Part shown: piece after piece, positions 56,838 through 64,000 of the stretch
Layout of the letters: each line of letters starts with the position of its first letter
Position numbering within the stretch: the stretch's first letter is position 1
Source of the DNA: Roseobacter sinensis
GTDB taxonomy: Bacteria > Pseudomonadota > Alphaproteobacteria > Rhodobacterales > Rhodobacteraceae
Length of the DNA: 64,000 nt
Direction: 5' to 3'
Assembly: GCF_025755255.1 (NCBI RefSeq)
Contig: NZ_JALIEB010000008.1
Span: 124,001-188,000 of the forward strand
The notes under the pieces: generated by a model
What the model saw: only the letters and a program-made list of their open reading frames with translations
Told to the model about the DNA's origin: nothing
The model's database searches: none
Made by a program: the position numbers and the translations under genes

Positions 56838-57256
56838 CCGCCAGCTCCGAAATCCTCGACGACCTCGAACCGCTCCCAGATCAGCTTCATGTCCGGCGCA
56901 AAGATGCCGTGGCGCGTGAAGTAGTCCTTGTGATCGGCCTGCCAGCCCTCCAGCGTCTCGTTCTCACCCTCGGCCAGCGCCATCTCTTCAGGCATCGTCT
57001 CCCAGGTCGTCTCGCGCAGCTCAAGCGTCTCGATGACAAAGGCGGGCGCCCCACCTTCGTCCAAGACGATATCCCGCCGCCCGACCTGAGGCGCCTCCTG
57101 ACGACCCGCTTCGATATCGACCACGGCGGAGCATGTGGCCCGTTTCGCGCCCGAGCGCACAAGCGCCGTCAACGCCGCGATCAGCTCTGGCGTGTCACCA
57201 AAGCTAAAGACTTCCGCATCGGGGTAGCGCGCCTTGACCTCTGCAAGTGTCACCAT
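56834..57256 (-). CDS. ASCH-domain protein
   Basis: 140 residues. The ASCH layout is visible: YPDAEVFSFGDTPELIA, ALVRSGAKRATCSAV, then a beta region with RRDIVLDEGGAPAFVIETLELRET (cited in parts) and a C-terminal DYFTRHGIFAPDMKLIWERFEV. ASCH domains are RNA-binding or amidohydrolase-like (acetylcytidine). The ATG at 57256 was chosen over 57346, which would add a basic stub. Overlaps liuB end region by spacing of 10 bases only. Confidence 0.75.
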   Translation of the reverse strand: MVTLAEVKARYPDAEVFSFGDTPELIAALTALVRSGAKRATCSAVVDIEAGRQEAPQVGRRDIVLDEGGAPAFVIETLELRETTWETMPEEMALAEGENETLEGWQADHKDYFTRHGIFAPDMKLIWERFEVVEDFGAGG

Positions 57257-57266
57257 GGTGCTGCCC

Positions 57267-58871
57267 TCACATCCGGAAGACGCCGAAGCGCGTCTCTTCG
57301 ATCGGGGCATTGAGCGCAGCGGATAGCGACAGGAACAGCACGTCACGGCTGCGGCGCGGATCGATCACGCCATCATCCCAGAGCCGCGCCGAAGCATAGA
57401 GCGGGTGGCTTTGCCGCTCGAACATATCGATCGTCGGCTGCTTGAACGCCGCTTCTTCCTCGGCGGACCAGGTCTCGCCCGCGCGCTCCATCGCGTCGCG
57501 TTTCACGGTGGCCAGCACCCCCGCCGCCTGCGGCCCGCCCATCACCGAGATGCGGCTGTTCGGCCAGGTCCAGAGGAAGCGCGGGCTATAGGCGCGCCCG
57601 GCCATCCCATAGTTGCCCGCCCCGAAGGACCCCCCGACCAGCAGCGTGATCTTCGGCACCTCGGTCGAGGCGACGGCGGTGACCATCTTGGCCCCGTGCC
57701 GCGCGATGCCTTCGTTTTCATACTTCCGCCCGACCATAAAGCCGGTGATATTCTGAAGAAAAACCAGCGGGATACGGCGCTGCGAGCACAGCTCGACAAA
57801 ATGCGCGCCCTTCTGCGCGCTCTCGGAAAAGAGCACGCCGTTGTTTGCGACGATCCCGATGGGGCAGCCCTTGAGATGCGCAAAACCGGTCACCAGCGTC
57901 TCACCGAAGCGCGGTTTGAACTCGTCGAACCGCGAGCTGTCGACCAGCCGCGCGATCACCTCGCGGATGTCATAGGGCGTGCGCAAATCTGCCGGCACGA
58001 CCCCAAGAATCTCTTCAGGGTCATAGGCGGGCTCCTCCGGGTTCTCCCACTGCACCGTCGCGGGCTTGGCGCGGTTCAGGCCGCCGACCGCACGCCGGGC
58101 CAGTGCCAGCGCATGCGCATCGTCCTCGGCCAGATAATCCGCCACCCCGCTGAGTCGCGTGTGAACCTCGCCGCCGCCGAGATCTTCGGCGCTCACCACC
58201 TCACCTGTCGCCGCCTTCACCAGTGGCGGCCCGGCGAGGAAGATCGTCCCCTGATCTCGCACGATAATCGTCACATCCGACATCGCGGGCACATAGGCGC
58301 CACCAGCGGTGCAGGAGCCCATGACAACCGCGATCTGAGGGATGCCGAGCGCCGACATCCGCGCCTGATTGTAGAAGATGCGCCCAAAGTGGTCGCGGTC
58401 CGGGAAAACCTCATCCTGATTGGGCAGGTTCGCCCCGCCACTGTCGACGAGGTAAATGCAAGGCAGGTGGTTCTCCTGCGCGATCTCCTGTGCGCGAAGG
58501 TGCTTCTTCACGGTCATCGGGTAGTAGGTGCCGCCCTTCACGGTCGCGTCGTTGCAGACGACCATGACCTCCTGCCCCTGCACATGTCCAATGCCCGCAA
58601 TCACCCCGGCGCAAGGCGCCGCCCCATCGTAGAGCCCGTGGGCCGCCGTCGCCCCCACTTCCAGAAACGGGCTGCCGGGGTCGAGCAGGTTCGCCACCCG
58701 CTCGCGCGGCAGCATCTTGCCCCGGCTGACGTGCCGGGCGCGGGATTTCTCGCCGCCGCCCATCGCTGCAGCTTCGGCAGCGGCCGAGATGTCCGCCAGC
58801 CCCTTAAGATGGGCCGCACGGTTGGCTTGGAAGTTTTCAGAGGAGGGCAGCGCCTGTGATGTAAGCTTCAT
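57267..58871 (-). CDS. liuB: Methylcrotonoyl-CoA carboxylase, carboxyltransferase subunit (beta)
   Basis: 534 residues, normal length. Carboxyltransferase domains with [40 protein letters not shown] and [22 protein letters not shown] (short of 20 in each cited part). The ATG at 58871 starts the family N-terminus ([16 protein letters not shown]). It pairs with liuD, three genes downstream. Confidence 0.96.
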   Translation of the reverse strand: MKLTSQALPSSENFQANRAAHLKGLADISAAAEAAAMGGGEKSRARHVSRGKMLPRERVANLLDPGSPFLEVGATAAHGLYDGAAPCAGVIAGIGHVQGQEVMVVCNDATVKGGTYYPMTVKKHLRAQEIAQENHLPCIYLVDSGGANLPNQDEVFPDRDHFGRIFYNQARMSALGIPQIAVVMGSCTAGGAYVPAMSDVTIIVRDQGTIFLAGPPLVKAATGEVVSAEDLGGGEVHTRLSGVADYLAEDDAHALALARRAVGGLNRAKPATVQWENPEEPAYDPEEILGVVPADLRTPYDIREVIARLVDSSRFDEFKPRFGETLVTGFAHLKGCPIGIVANNGVLFSESAQKGAHFVELCSQRRIPLVFLQNITGFMVGRKYENEGIARHGAKMVTAVASTEVPKITLLVGGSFGAGNYGMAGRAYSPRFLWTWPNSRISVMGGPQAAGVLATVKRDAMERAGETWSAEEEAAFKQPTIDMFERQSHPLYASARLWDDGVIDPRRSRDVLFLSLSAALNAPIEETRFGVFRM

Positions 58872-58911
58872 GACAACCTCTTGTCGCGTGTCAGTGAGGT
58901 CTTGGCAGCGC

Positions 58912-59226
58912 TCAGGTCTCCGGCACGCCTGGCGGCGACGTCTCGGGCACCGCGAGCAACCGCCCAAACCGGTCGACCGGGTAGTCGTACCGGCCACCCG
59001 GTCCGAGACAGCGCACCACCAGCCAGACGCCAGCCTGCCGTCCCGGACGTGCCGCGCAATCGGTCAGCTGTGCATCTGCGCCCGCTTCCTTCAGGTACCT
59101 TTGTGCATAGCTGGTGATCACGTCGGTCTCGGTGATCGTTGCCGCGATCCAGCCCCAGCGGAACGCCCAGACAGCACCCGCCAGGATCAGAAGAGCGAGC
59201 GGCGCGAACCACATCCAGCGCGGCAT
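58912..59226 (-). CDS. Single-span membrane-anchored hypothetical protein
   Basis: 104 residues. N-terminal hydrophobic helix (about 7-25, after PRWMWF), then a soluble domain with [23 protein letters not shown] (two cysteines, cited in parts) and a [12 protein letters not shown] end. No known family. It precedes liuB by 40 bases and may be co-transcribed with it. Confidence 0.6.
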   Translation of the reverse strand: MPRWMWFAPLALLILAGAVWAFRWGWIAATITETDVITSYAQRYLKEAGADAQLTDCAARPGRQAGVWLVVRCLGPGGRYDYPVDRFGRLLAVPETSPPGVPET

Positions 59227-59318
59227 CAAACCCCCGCATCCTGCGCCTCCGTCAGGCGGCCCCGCGCACCGGTCCAACCGCGCTGCGGCGTTTTTGCACA
59301 GGCACTTCGCAGGCCCTC

Positions 59319-59332
59319 TTGATCTGCATCAA
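59319..59332. promoter_or_regulatory. Perfect FNR/FnrL-type box
   Basis: TTGATCTGCATCAA, which fits the TTGAT-N4-ATCAA consensus exactly. It lies 61 bases upstream of the OmpW-type gene, a distance usual for activation near -41. Oxygen control is inferred. Confidence 0.75.
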
Positions 59333-59393
59333 TGCAGTAGCAATCCACAGGGAGCATCACCGGATCGAACTCAATACCGGAAGGAAAAAACCA

Positions 59394-59996
59394 ATGAGAG
59401 TTGCCATCAAAACCCTCCTTCTGAGCAGCGCCCTTGCGGTCTGCGCTCTGCCTGCCCTCGCACAATCCCAAGGCGATTGGACCTTCGGGATCGGTGTCGG
59501 CAGCATCGATCCGAAATCCGACAACGGCCCGCTTGCGGGGAACCCTGCGGATATCGCCAGCGATGAAGCCCTCACCCTGACCTTCGAGTACTTCATCCGC
59601 GACAACATCGGGATCGAACTGCTGGCCGCCACACCGTTCGAGCATGGCATCTCGATCGCCAACGTCGGCGAGGCCAGCACCAAGCACCTGCCGCCGACCC
59701 TCTCGGTGAACTATCACTTCACCAACGCGAGCCCGTGGAAACCCTATGTGGGCGCGGGCATCAACTACACCACTTTCTTCGAGGAAGAGACCAACCTTGG
59801 CACGCTTGAGCTGGATGATTCCTTCGGGATTTCCGTGCAGGTCGGTGTGGACTACAAGATCAGCGATAACGGATGGCTGCGCGCCAATGTGCGCTGGTTC
59901 GACATCGACACCGAAGCAACCCTGGACGGCGCGGACATCGGTACTGCCGAGATCGATCCGTTCCTCTTCGGTGTCGCCTACGTACACAAATTCTGA
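59394..59996 (+). CDS. ompW: OmpW-family outer membrane protein
   Basis: 200 residues. Signal peptide RVAIKTLLLSSALAVCALPALA (residues 2-23), then an 8-stranded barrel: VGSIDPKSD, TLTFEYFIRDNIGIELLAATP, KHLPPTLSVNYHF, and WKPYVGAGINYTTFF are the usual OmpW stretches, ending in the Phe (VAYVHKF) required for barrel assembly. It is a small hydrophobic-molecule channel of the outer membrane. The only plus-strand gene in a minus-strand cluster; an FNR box precedes it. Confidence 0.93.
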   Translation: MRVAIKTLLLSSALAVCALPALAQSQGDWTFGIGVGSIDPKSDNGPLAGNPADIASDEALTLTFEYFIRDNIGIELLAATPFEHGISIANVGEASTKHLPPTLSVNYHFTNASPWKPYVGAGINYTTFFEEETNLGTLELDDSFGISVQVGVDYKISDNGWLRANVRWFDIDTEATLDGADIGTAEIDPFLFGVAYVHKF

Positions 59997-60016
59997 AGCA
60001 GGAAAAGGGCTGGTGT

Positions 60017-60049
60017 GGGTTGATCCGATGTTCCCCATCGGGTCAGCCC
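60017..60049 (+). terminator. 14-bp hairpin shared by convergent ompW and ivd ends
   Basis: A 14-bp stem (60017-60030 with 60036-60049) has two G-U wobble pairs and a TTCCC loop when read as plus-strand RNA, downstream of ompW; on the minus strand the same pairs would be mismatched. No T tract follows. It overlaps the last codons of ivd. Confidence 0.45.
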
Positions 60050-61206
60050 ATCGCCGCCATCAATTCACGGCCCACCAGCATCCGCCGGATCTCTGAGGTG
60101 CCTGCGCCGATCTCCATCAGCTTTGCATCCCGGAAAATCCGCGCGACGGGGCTGTCATTCAGGAACCCTGCGCCGCCCATCGCCTGCACCGCCTGATGCG
60201 CCTGTTTCATCGCTTCTTCCGAGGCATAGAGACAGCAGGCCGCCGCATCCTGACGCGTCACATCCCCCCGGTCGCAAGCCTTGGCAACCTCATAGACATA
60301 GGCGCGGGCGGAGTTCATCGCCGTGTACATATCCGCAATCTTGCCCTGCATCAGCTGGAAGCTCCCGATCGGCTGGCCGAACTGCTTGCGCTCGCTCAGA
60401 TACGGCATGATGGCATCGAGGCAGGCCGCCATGATGCCGGTGCCGATGCCCGCCAGCACGACGCGCTCATAGTCGAGGCCCGACATCAACACGCGCACGC
60501 CCTTGCCCTCTTCGCCGAGGACGTTCTCGAAGGGCACCTCGACGTCCTCAAAGACCAGCTCCGCCGTGTTCGAGCCGCGCATCCCCAGCTTGTCGAAATG
60601 CGGTGAGGTCGAGAACCCGGTCATCTCCTTCTCGATCAGAAACGCCGTGATCCCCTTCGATCCCGCCTCCGGGTCGGTCTTGGCATAGACCACCAGCGTG
60701 TCCGCGTCGGGGCCATTGGTGATCCAGTATTTCGTGCCGTTGAGCCGATAGTGATCGTTGCGCTTCTCGGCACGCAGCTTCATCGAAACGACGTCCGATC
60801 CCGCACCCGCCTCGGACATCGCGAGCGCGCCCACATGCTCTCCAGAAATCAGCCCCGGTAGGTATTTTGCCTTCTGCTCGGGCGTGCCGTTGAGCTTGAT
60901 CTGGTTCACGCAGAGGTTCGAATGCGCGCCGTAGGACAGCGAGACCGAGGCGCTCGCCCGCGCGATCTCCTCGATTGCGACGGTATGGGCGAGGTAGGAC
61001 ATGCCCGCGCCACCGAACTCCTCTTCGACCGTGATGCCCAGCAGCCCAAGCTCACCCATCTCGGGCCAAAGCTCTGGAGGGAAGGCATTTTTGGCGTCGA
61101 TCTCGGCGGCCATGGGCTTGACGCGGTCCTGCGCCCAGCGGTGCACGACCTCGCGCAGCGCGTTCACATCCTCGCCCAGATCGAATGCCATGGTGGCCAT
61201 GAACAT
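60043..61206 (-). CDS. liuA: Isovaleryl-CoA dehydrogenase
   Basis: First committed step of leucine degradation after transamination and decarboxylation. 387 residues, acyl-CoA dehydrogenase fold with [36 protein letters not shown] and [17 protein letters not shown] are recognised; the glutamate in the last one is at the catalytic place used by isovaleryl-CoA dehydrogenases rather than the C-terminal place of other members. GGGAGG 8 bases before the ATG at 61206. Its gene is separated from liuB by the inverted ompW. Confidence 0.95.
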   Translation of the reverse strand: MFMATMAFDLGEDVNALREVVHRWAQDRVKPMAAEIDAKNAFPPELWPEMGELGLLGITVEEEFGGAGMSYLAHTVAIEEIARASASVSLSYGAHSNLCVNQIKLNGTPEQKAKYLPGLISGEHVGALAMSEAGAGSDVVSMKLRAEKRNDHYRLNGTKYWITNGPDADTLVVYAKTDPEAGSKGITAFLIEKEMTGFSTSPHFDKLGMRGSNTAELVFEDVEVPFENVLGEEGKGVRVLMSGLDYERVVLAGIGTGIMAACLDAIMPYLSERKQFGQPIGSFQLMQGKIADMYTAMNSARAYVYEVAKACDRGDVTRQDAAACCLYASEEAMKQAHQAVQAMGGAGFLNDSPVARIFRDAKLMEIGAGTSEIRRMLVGRELMAAMG

Positions 61207-61232
61207 CGCGCGGACCTCCCCTCAGATTTTAT

Positions 61233-61246
61233 TGAACATGCGTTCA
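61233..61246. promoter_or_regulatory. Dyad TGAAC-N4-GTTCA upstream of ivd
   Basis: TGAACATGCGTTCA, perfect 5-bp arms, 26 bases upstream of the ivd start. The shape is that of TetR-family operators. No TetR gene lies in the window. Confidence 0.45.
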
Positions 61247-61284
61247 TTAATGTCACAGCGGGCCGCACCGGTCAAGCGGGCGGC

Positions 61285-62493
61285 TTACTCCGCGGCGGTC
61301 GACTGCTCCTGATAAACCGCGCCGACTTCGGCTCGGATGATGCGGGCAATCAGGTCACAGTCCTCCAGCGAAAATGTCAGCGGCACGCGCATGTCGAGGA
61401 TGCCCGCCAACACCCGGTCAGAGGCCGGCAGGCTGGGTGTCTCGGCGTAGCGCCAGCTATCGTAGCGGCTGGTGAAGCCCACAGGCTCCGCGCCGCCGAA
61501 CCACTTCAACTCGACCCCGCGCGCAGCACAGCGCGCCACCACGGCCTGCACGTCCGCTGCCGCCCAATCCAGGAGCAGCACCTGAATGGATGAGCCCACG
61601 ATGGTCTCCGCCTCGGGCCGCTCGATCACGGTCAGACCCGGCGTGCCGCGGAGCCCGGCCTCCAGCCGCCGATAGCGCTCGTTCCATCGCGCGCATTGCG
61701 TGGGAAGGTCGGCAACCTGCGGGCGCAGGATCGCCGCGCGCAGGTTGTCCATGCGGCCCGAGATATTCGGCGTCTCGTAGCGGATCGTCTCGAACGCCTC
61801 CATCGGCGGCGCCGCCAGATGCCGCTCGTAGAGCATGTAGGAGCCCGAGAGCATCACCGCCCGCGCCGCCACCTCCACGTCATCGGTCACAAGGAACCCG
61901 CCCTCGCCAGAGTTCACATGCTTGTAGGTCTGGCAGGAATAACAGCCCGCGACCCCGTAACGCCCGGAGGGCACGCCGTTCCAGGCGGCCCCCATGGTGT
62001 GGGCGCAATCCTCGATGACCTTGATACCAGCGCCGTCGCAGATCTCCATCAGCGCCTCCATGTCGCAGATATGCCCGCGCATGTGGCTCAAGAGCAGCAC
62101 CTTCGCCTGCTCCGCCTTGGCGCGCAGATCGTCGAGGTCGATGGTCAGCGCTTCGGTCACACCGACGAAAACCGGTTTTGCACCCACCGCCGCAATTGCC
62201 CCAGGCACCGGCGCCAGCGTGAAGGCATTGGACAGCACGGCATCACCCGGTTTCACGCCGACCGCACGCAAGGCTGTCGCCATCGCATAGCCGCCCGAGG
62301 CCACGGCAAGACAGTACTTCGCGCCCACCGCGGTTGCGAACTCCTGCTCCAGCAGGGCCGTTTCACTGATCTCACCCGGCGCGGTGTTATAGCGGTGCAG
62401 CCGCCCGCTGCGCATGACCTTCAGCGCCGCTTCGATGCCCGCTTCGGGGATCGCTTCCTGCTGGGTGAAACTGCCTTCGAAACGCTCTGTCAT
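61285..62493 (-). CDS. DegT/DnrJ/EryC1/StrS-family aminotransferase
   Basis: 402 residues. PLP enzyme of the sugar aminotransferase group. The lysine that binds PLP lies in CQTYKHVNSGEGG; the aspartate-histidine pair is in IEDCAHTMGAAW; the N-terminus contains a GRLHRYNTAP segment. It makes an amino sugar or transfers an amino group to a cyclic ketone. No neighbouring sugar genes, so its substrate is unknown. Transcribed towards ivd, 78 bases before it. Confidence 0.85.
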   Translation of the reverse strand: MTERFEGSFTQQEAIPEAGIEAALKVMRSGRLHRYNTAPGEISETALLEQEFATAVGAKYCLAVASGGYAMATALRAVGVKPGDAVLSNAFTLAPVPGAIAAVGAKPVFVGVTEALTIDLDDLRAKAEQAKVLLLSHMRGHICDMEALMEICDGAGIKVIEDCAHTMGAAWNGVPSGRYGVAGCYSCQTYKHVNSGEGGFLVTDDVEVAARAVMLSGSYMLYERHLAAPPMEAFETIRYETPNISGRMDNLRAAILRPQVADLPTQCARWNERYRRLEAGLRGTPGLTVIERPEAETIVGSSIQVLLLDWAAADVQAVVARCAARGVELKWFGGAEPVGFTSRYDSWRYAETPSLPASDRVLAGILDMRVPLTFSLEDCDLIARIIRAEVGAVYQEQSTAAE

Positions 62494-62539
62494 CTGATGC
62501 CCTCACTCGCAGGGACCTTGCAGGCGGGCGGCGCCCCGG

Positions 62540-63205
62540 TCAAGCCAGCAGACGGTCCACCAGCGCAGGCAAGGCCGCATAGTCGTCTAGCAGTGCGTCC
62601 GGCTCCAACGCGGCCATGTCGCCGCCCGCCGGCCCGAAGGTGACCAGCACGCAGGGCGCGCCGGCGGCCCGCGCGGTATTGCGGTCGGTATCGGAATCGC
62701 CAATGAGCACGCAACGGGCTGGATCGCCGCCCGCACGGCGCGCAGCCTCGAAGAGCGGCTCGGGGTCCGGCTTGCGGACGGGCAGCGTATCGGCACCCAC
62801 CAGCGCGCCGAAGGCTTCTCGCACGCCCAACCGCTGCAACAGCGTCTCGGCCAGACCCTCGGGCTTGTTCGTACAAATGCCAACGCCATAGCCTCCGGCC
62901 TTCAACACCTCGACCGCCTCCATCGCGCGGGGATACATTTGCGTATGCACGTCGATGGCTGCGCCGTAAGCCTCCAGCAGCATCGGATAGTAACGATCGA
63001 TCGTCGCCACCTCGTCCCCCCGCCCCAGCCGGGACATGCCGAGGGTCAGCATCGCCCGCCCGCCCCGCAGAGCGGTGCCGGCGTCCTGCACGGGGTCAAG
63101 CACATCGCCCGCCCCCATGTCGCGGAAACAGTGATTGGCCGCCGCGATGAGATCACCGCTGGTGTCCGCCAGCGTGCCGTCGAGATCGAAGATCACCGTT
63201 TTCAT
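62540..63205 (-). CDS. gph: HAD-family hydrolase, phosphoglycolate phosphatase-like
   Basis: 221 residues. Motif I VIFDLDGTLADTSGDL with the nucleophile Asp, GICTNKPEGLAETLL (motif II region), and VLIGDSDTDRNTARAAGAP (motif IV) are intact, with a small four-helix cap. Phosphoglycolate phosphatase is the likely role; a nucleotide or sugar phosphatase is possible. Divergent from glmU across 138 bases. Confidence 0.92.
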   Translation of the reverse strand: MKTVIFDLDGTLADTSGDLIAAANHCFRDMGAGDVLDPVQDAGTALRGGRAMLTLGMSRLGRGDEVATIDRYYPMLLEAYGAAIDVHTQMYPRAMEAVEVLKAGGYGVGICTNKPEGLAETLLQRLGVREAFGALVGADTLPVRKPDPEPLFEAARRAGGDPARCVLIGDSDTDRNTARAAGAPCVLVTFGPAGGDMAALEPDALLDDYAALPALVDRLLA

Positions 63206-63343
63206 CTCTGCTCCCCGGTCTCAATCTGGGCAGAACACCGCCCAATCATATTGCAAGCCGCAACCTTCTTTGATGGGCCTGTGCCTTGCGCCGCTGCGCC
63301 AGACGGATAAAGAGGTGTGCAGCAGAATACAAAGAGAAACGAC

Positions 63344-64000
63344 ATGACAACCGCTTTGGTCATCCTGGCCGCAGGCAAGGGCACACGGATGAACTCGGAT
63401 CTGCCCAAGGTCCTCCACCCGCTTGCCGGTGCCCCGCTGTTGATCCATGCCATGCAGGCCGGCGCAAGCCTCGCGCCCGAGCGCACGGTGATCGTCGCCG
63501 GACATGGCGCAGACGAGGTGCGCACGGCAGTACTAGCGCATGACCCCGAAGCCCAGGTGGTCGAGCAGGCTGAACAGCTCGGCACCGCCCATGCCGCCGC
63601 GCAGGCCCGCGAAGAGCTCGCGGGGTTCAGCGGCACGGTCATCGTGCTGTTCGGCGATACGCCCTTTATCAGCTCTGATACCCTGCAGGCGATGCTCGAC
63701 GCCCAGGCAACCCATGACGTGGTCATCCTGGGCTTCGAGGCGGCGGATCCGGGGCGCTATGGGCGGCTGGTGATGCAGGGCGACACACTCGAGCGTATTG
63801 TCGAATTCAAGGATGCGGACGACACGCAGCGCGCGATCACGCTCTGCAACAGCGGCGTGGTGGCCTGCCGGTCCCAGCTGCTCTTCGAATTGGTGGATGC
63901 CATCGGCAACGACAACGCCGCGGGCGAGTATTATCTGACGGATATCGTCGGCCTCGCCCGGGCGCGCGGGCACAGCGCGACGGTCGTGGTCTGCGACGAA
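63344..64000 (+). CDS. glmU: Bifunctional UDP-N-acetylglucosamine pyrophosphorylase/glucosamine-1-phosphate N-acetyltransferase, N-terminal part
   Basis: The last gene runs off the right edge; 219 codons are seen. The pyrophosphorylase domain starts with LAAGKGTRMNSDLPKVLHPL, and EQAEQLGTAHAA, VLFGDTPFI, then GRYGRLV and FKDADD follow. It makes UDP-GlcNAc for peptidoglycan and LPS. A weak AAAGAGAAA precedes the ATG. It pairs by divergence with gph, a common order. Confidence 0.96.
   Translation, partial: MTTALVILAAGKGTRMNSDLPKVLHPLAGAPLLIHAMQAGASLAPERTVIVAGHGADEVRTAVLAHDPEAQVVEQAEQLGTAHAAAQAREELAGFSGTVIVLFGDTPFISSDTLQAMLDAQATHDVVILGFEAADPGRYGRLVMQGDTLERIVEFKDADDTQRAITLCNSGVVACRSQLLFELVDAIGNDNAAGEYYLTDIVGLARARGHSATVVVCDE

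Noticed and set aside
57405-58859. 484-codon open frame on the plus strand
   Set aside because: Antisense of liuB, no motifs.

Overview
The window is a GC-rich chromosomal segment that reads as an alphaproteobacterium of the Rhodobacteraceae (Roseobacter/Paracoccus-type). The evidence is the gene content and order: a 14-subunit nuo operon studded with small accessory genes of Rhodobacteraceae type (DUF5333, DUF5337, a NuoE with a C-terminal extension), a tatABC operon, alr-mlaEF, a leucine-degradation (liu) cluster, and RNase J in place of an RNase E-led system. The species cannot be named from the sequence alone. I found no tRNA, rRNA, CRISPR array, insertion sequence, prophage or plasmid feature.

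Layout. 1-3.3 kb: end of alr, then the lipid-transport pair mlaE-mlaF and a coiled-coil membrane protein. 3.1-11.6 kb: small conserved proteins, a cupin, radA, a CvpA protein, purF, a DUF1801 protein, an SDR, surE-pcm and an NlpD-like lipoprotein. 11.6-14 kb (minus): tatA-tatB-tatC and a DUF815 ATPase. 14.2-15.6 kb: a small ABM-like protein with its WYL regulator and a palindromic operator, then a glycine-zipper lipoprotein. 15.7-20.9 kb (minus): twin Lin0512 proteins, an orphan ABC ATPase, a sodium:solute symporter, a DNA alkylation repair protein and an atypical SDR. 21-25.4 kb (plus): a Hint-domain protein, prfC and a DEAD-box helicase. 25.5-28.7 kb (minus): rnj, coaX and birA, directly downstream of nuo.

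28.7-49.7 kb (minus) is the nuoA-N complex I operon in the order A B C D E F G H I J K L M N. At least fifteen extra genes lie between the subunits: small membrane proteins, lipoproteins, two carboxymuconolactone-decarboxylase-like proteins, two DUF5333 proteins, a DUF3291 protein and a hairpin-domain protein that repeats the NuoE C-terminus. Most are joined to their neighbours by 1-4 nt start/stop overlaps. Several are too short for routine gene calling (26, 46, 57 and 67 codons). This is the most interesting part of the window.

50-64 kb: a fasciclin lipoprotein, a LysR regulator with a divergent 59-codon gene, then the leucine/isovalerate catabolic genes (liuC, liuE, a GST, liuD, two small proteins, liuB, and liuA/ivd). 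They are interrupted by an OmpW-type gene on the opposite strand with a perfect FNR box in front of it. The window ends with a DegT-family aminotransferase, gph and the start of glmU.

The region is mostly housekeeping and respiration. The novelty lies in small genes, dispersed repeats and regulatory dyads rather than in a large mobile or defence island.
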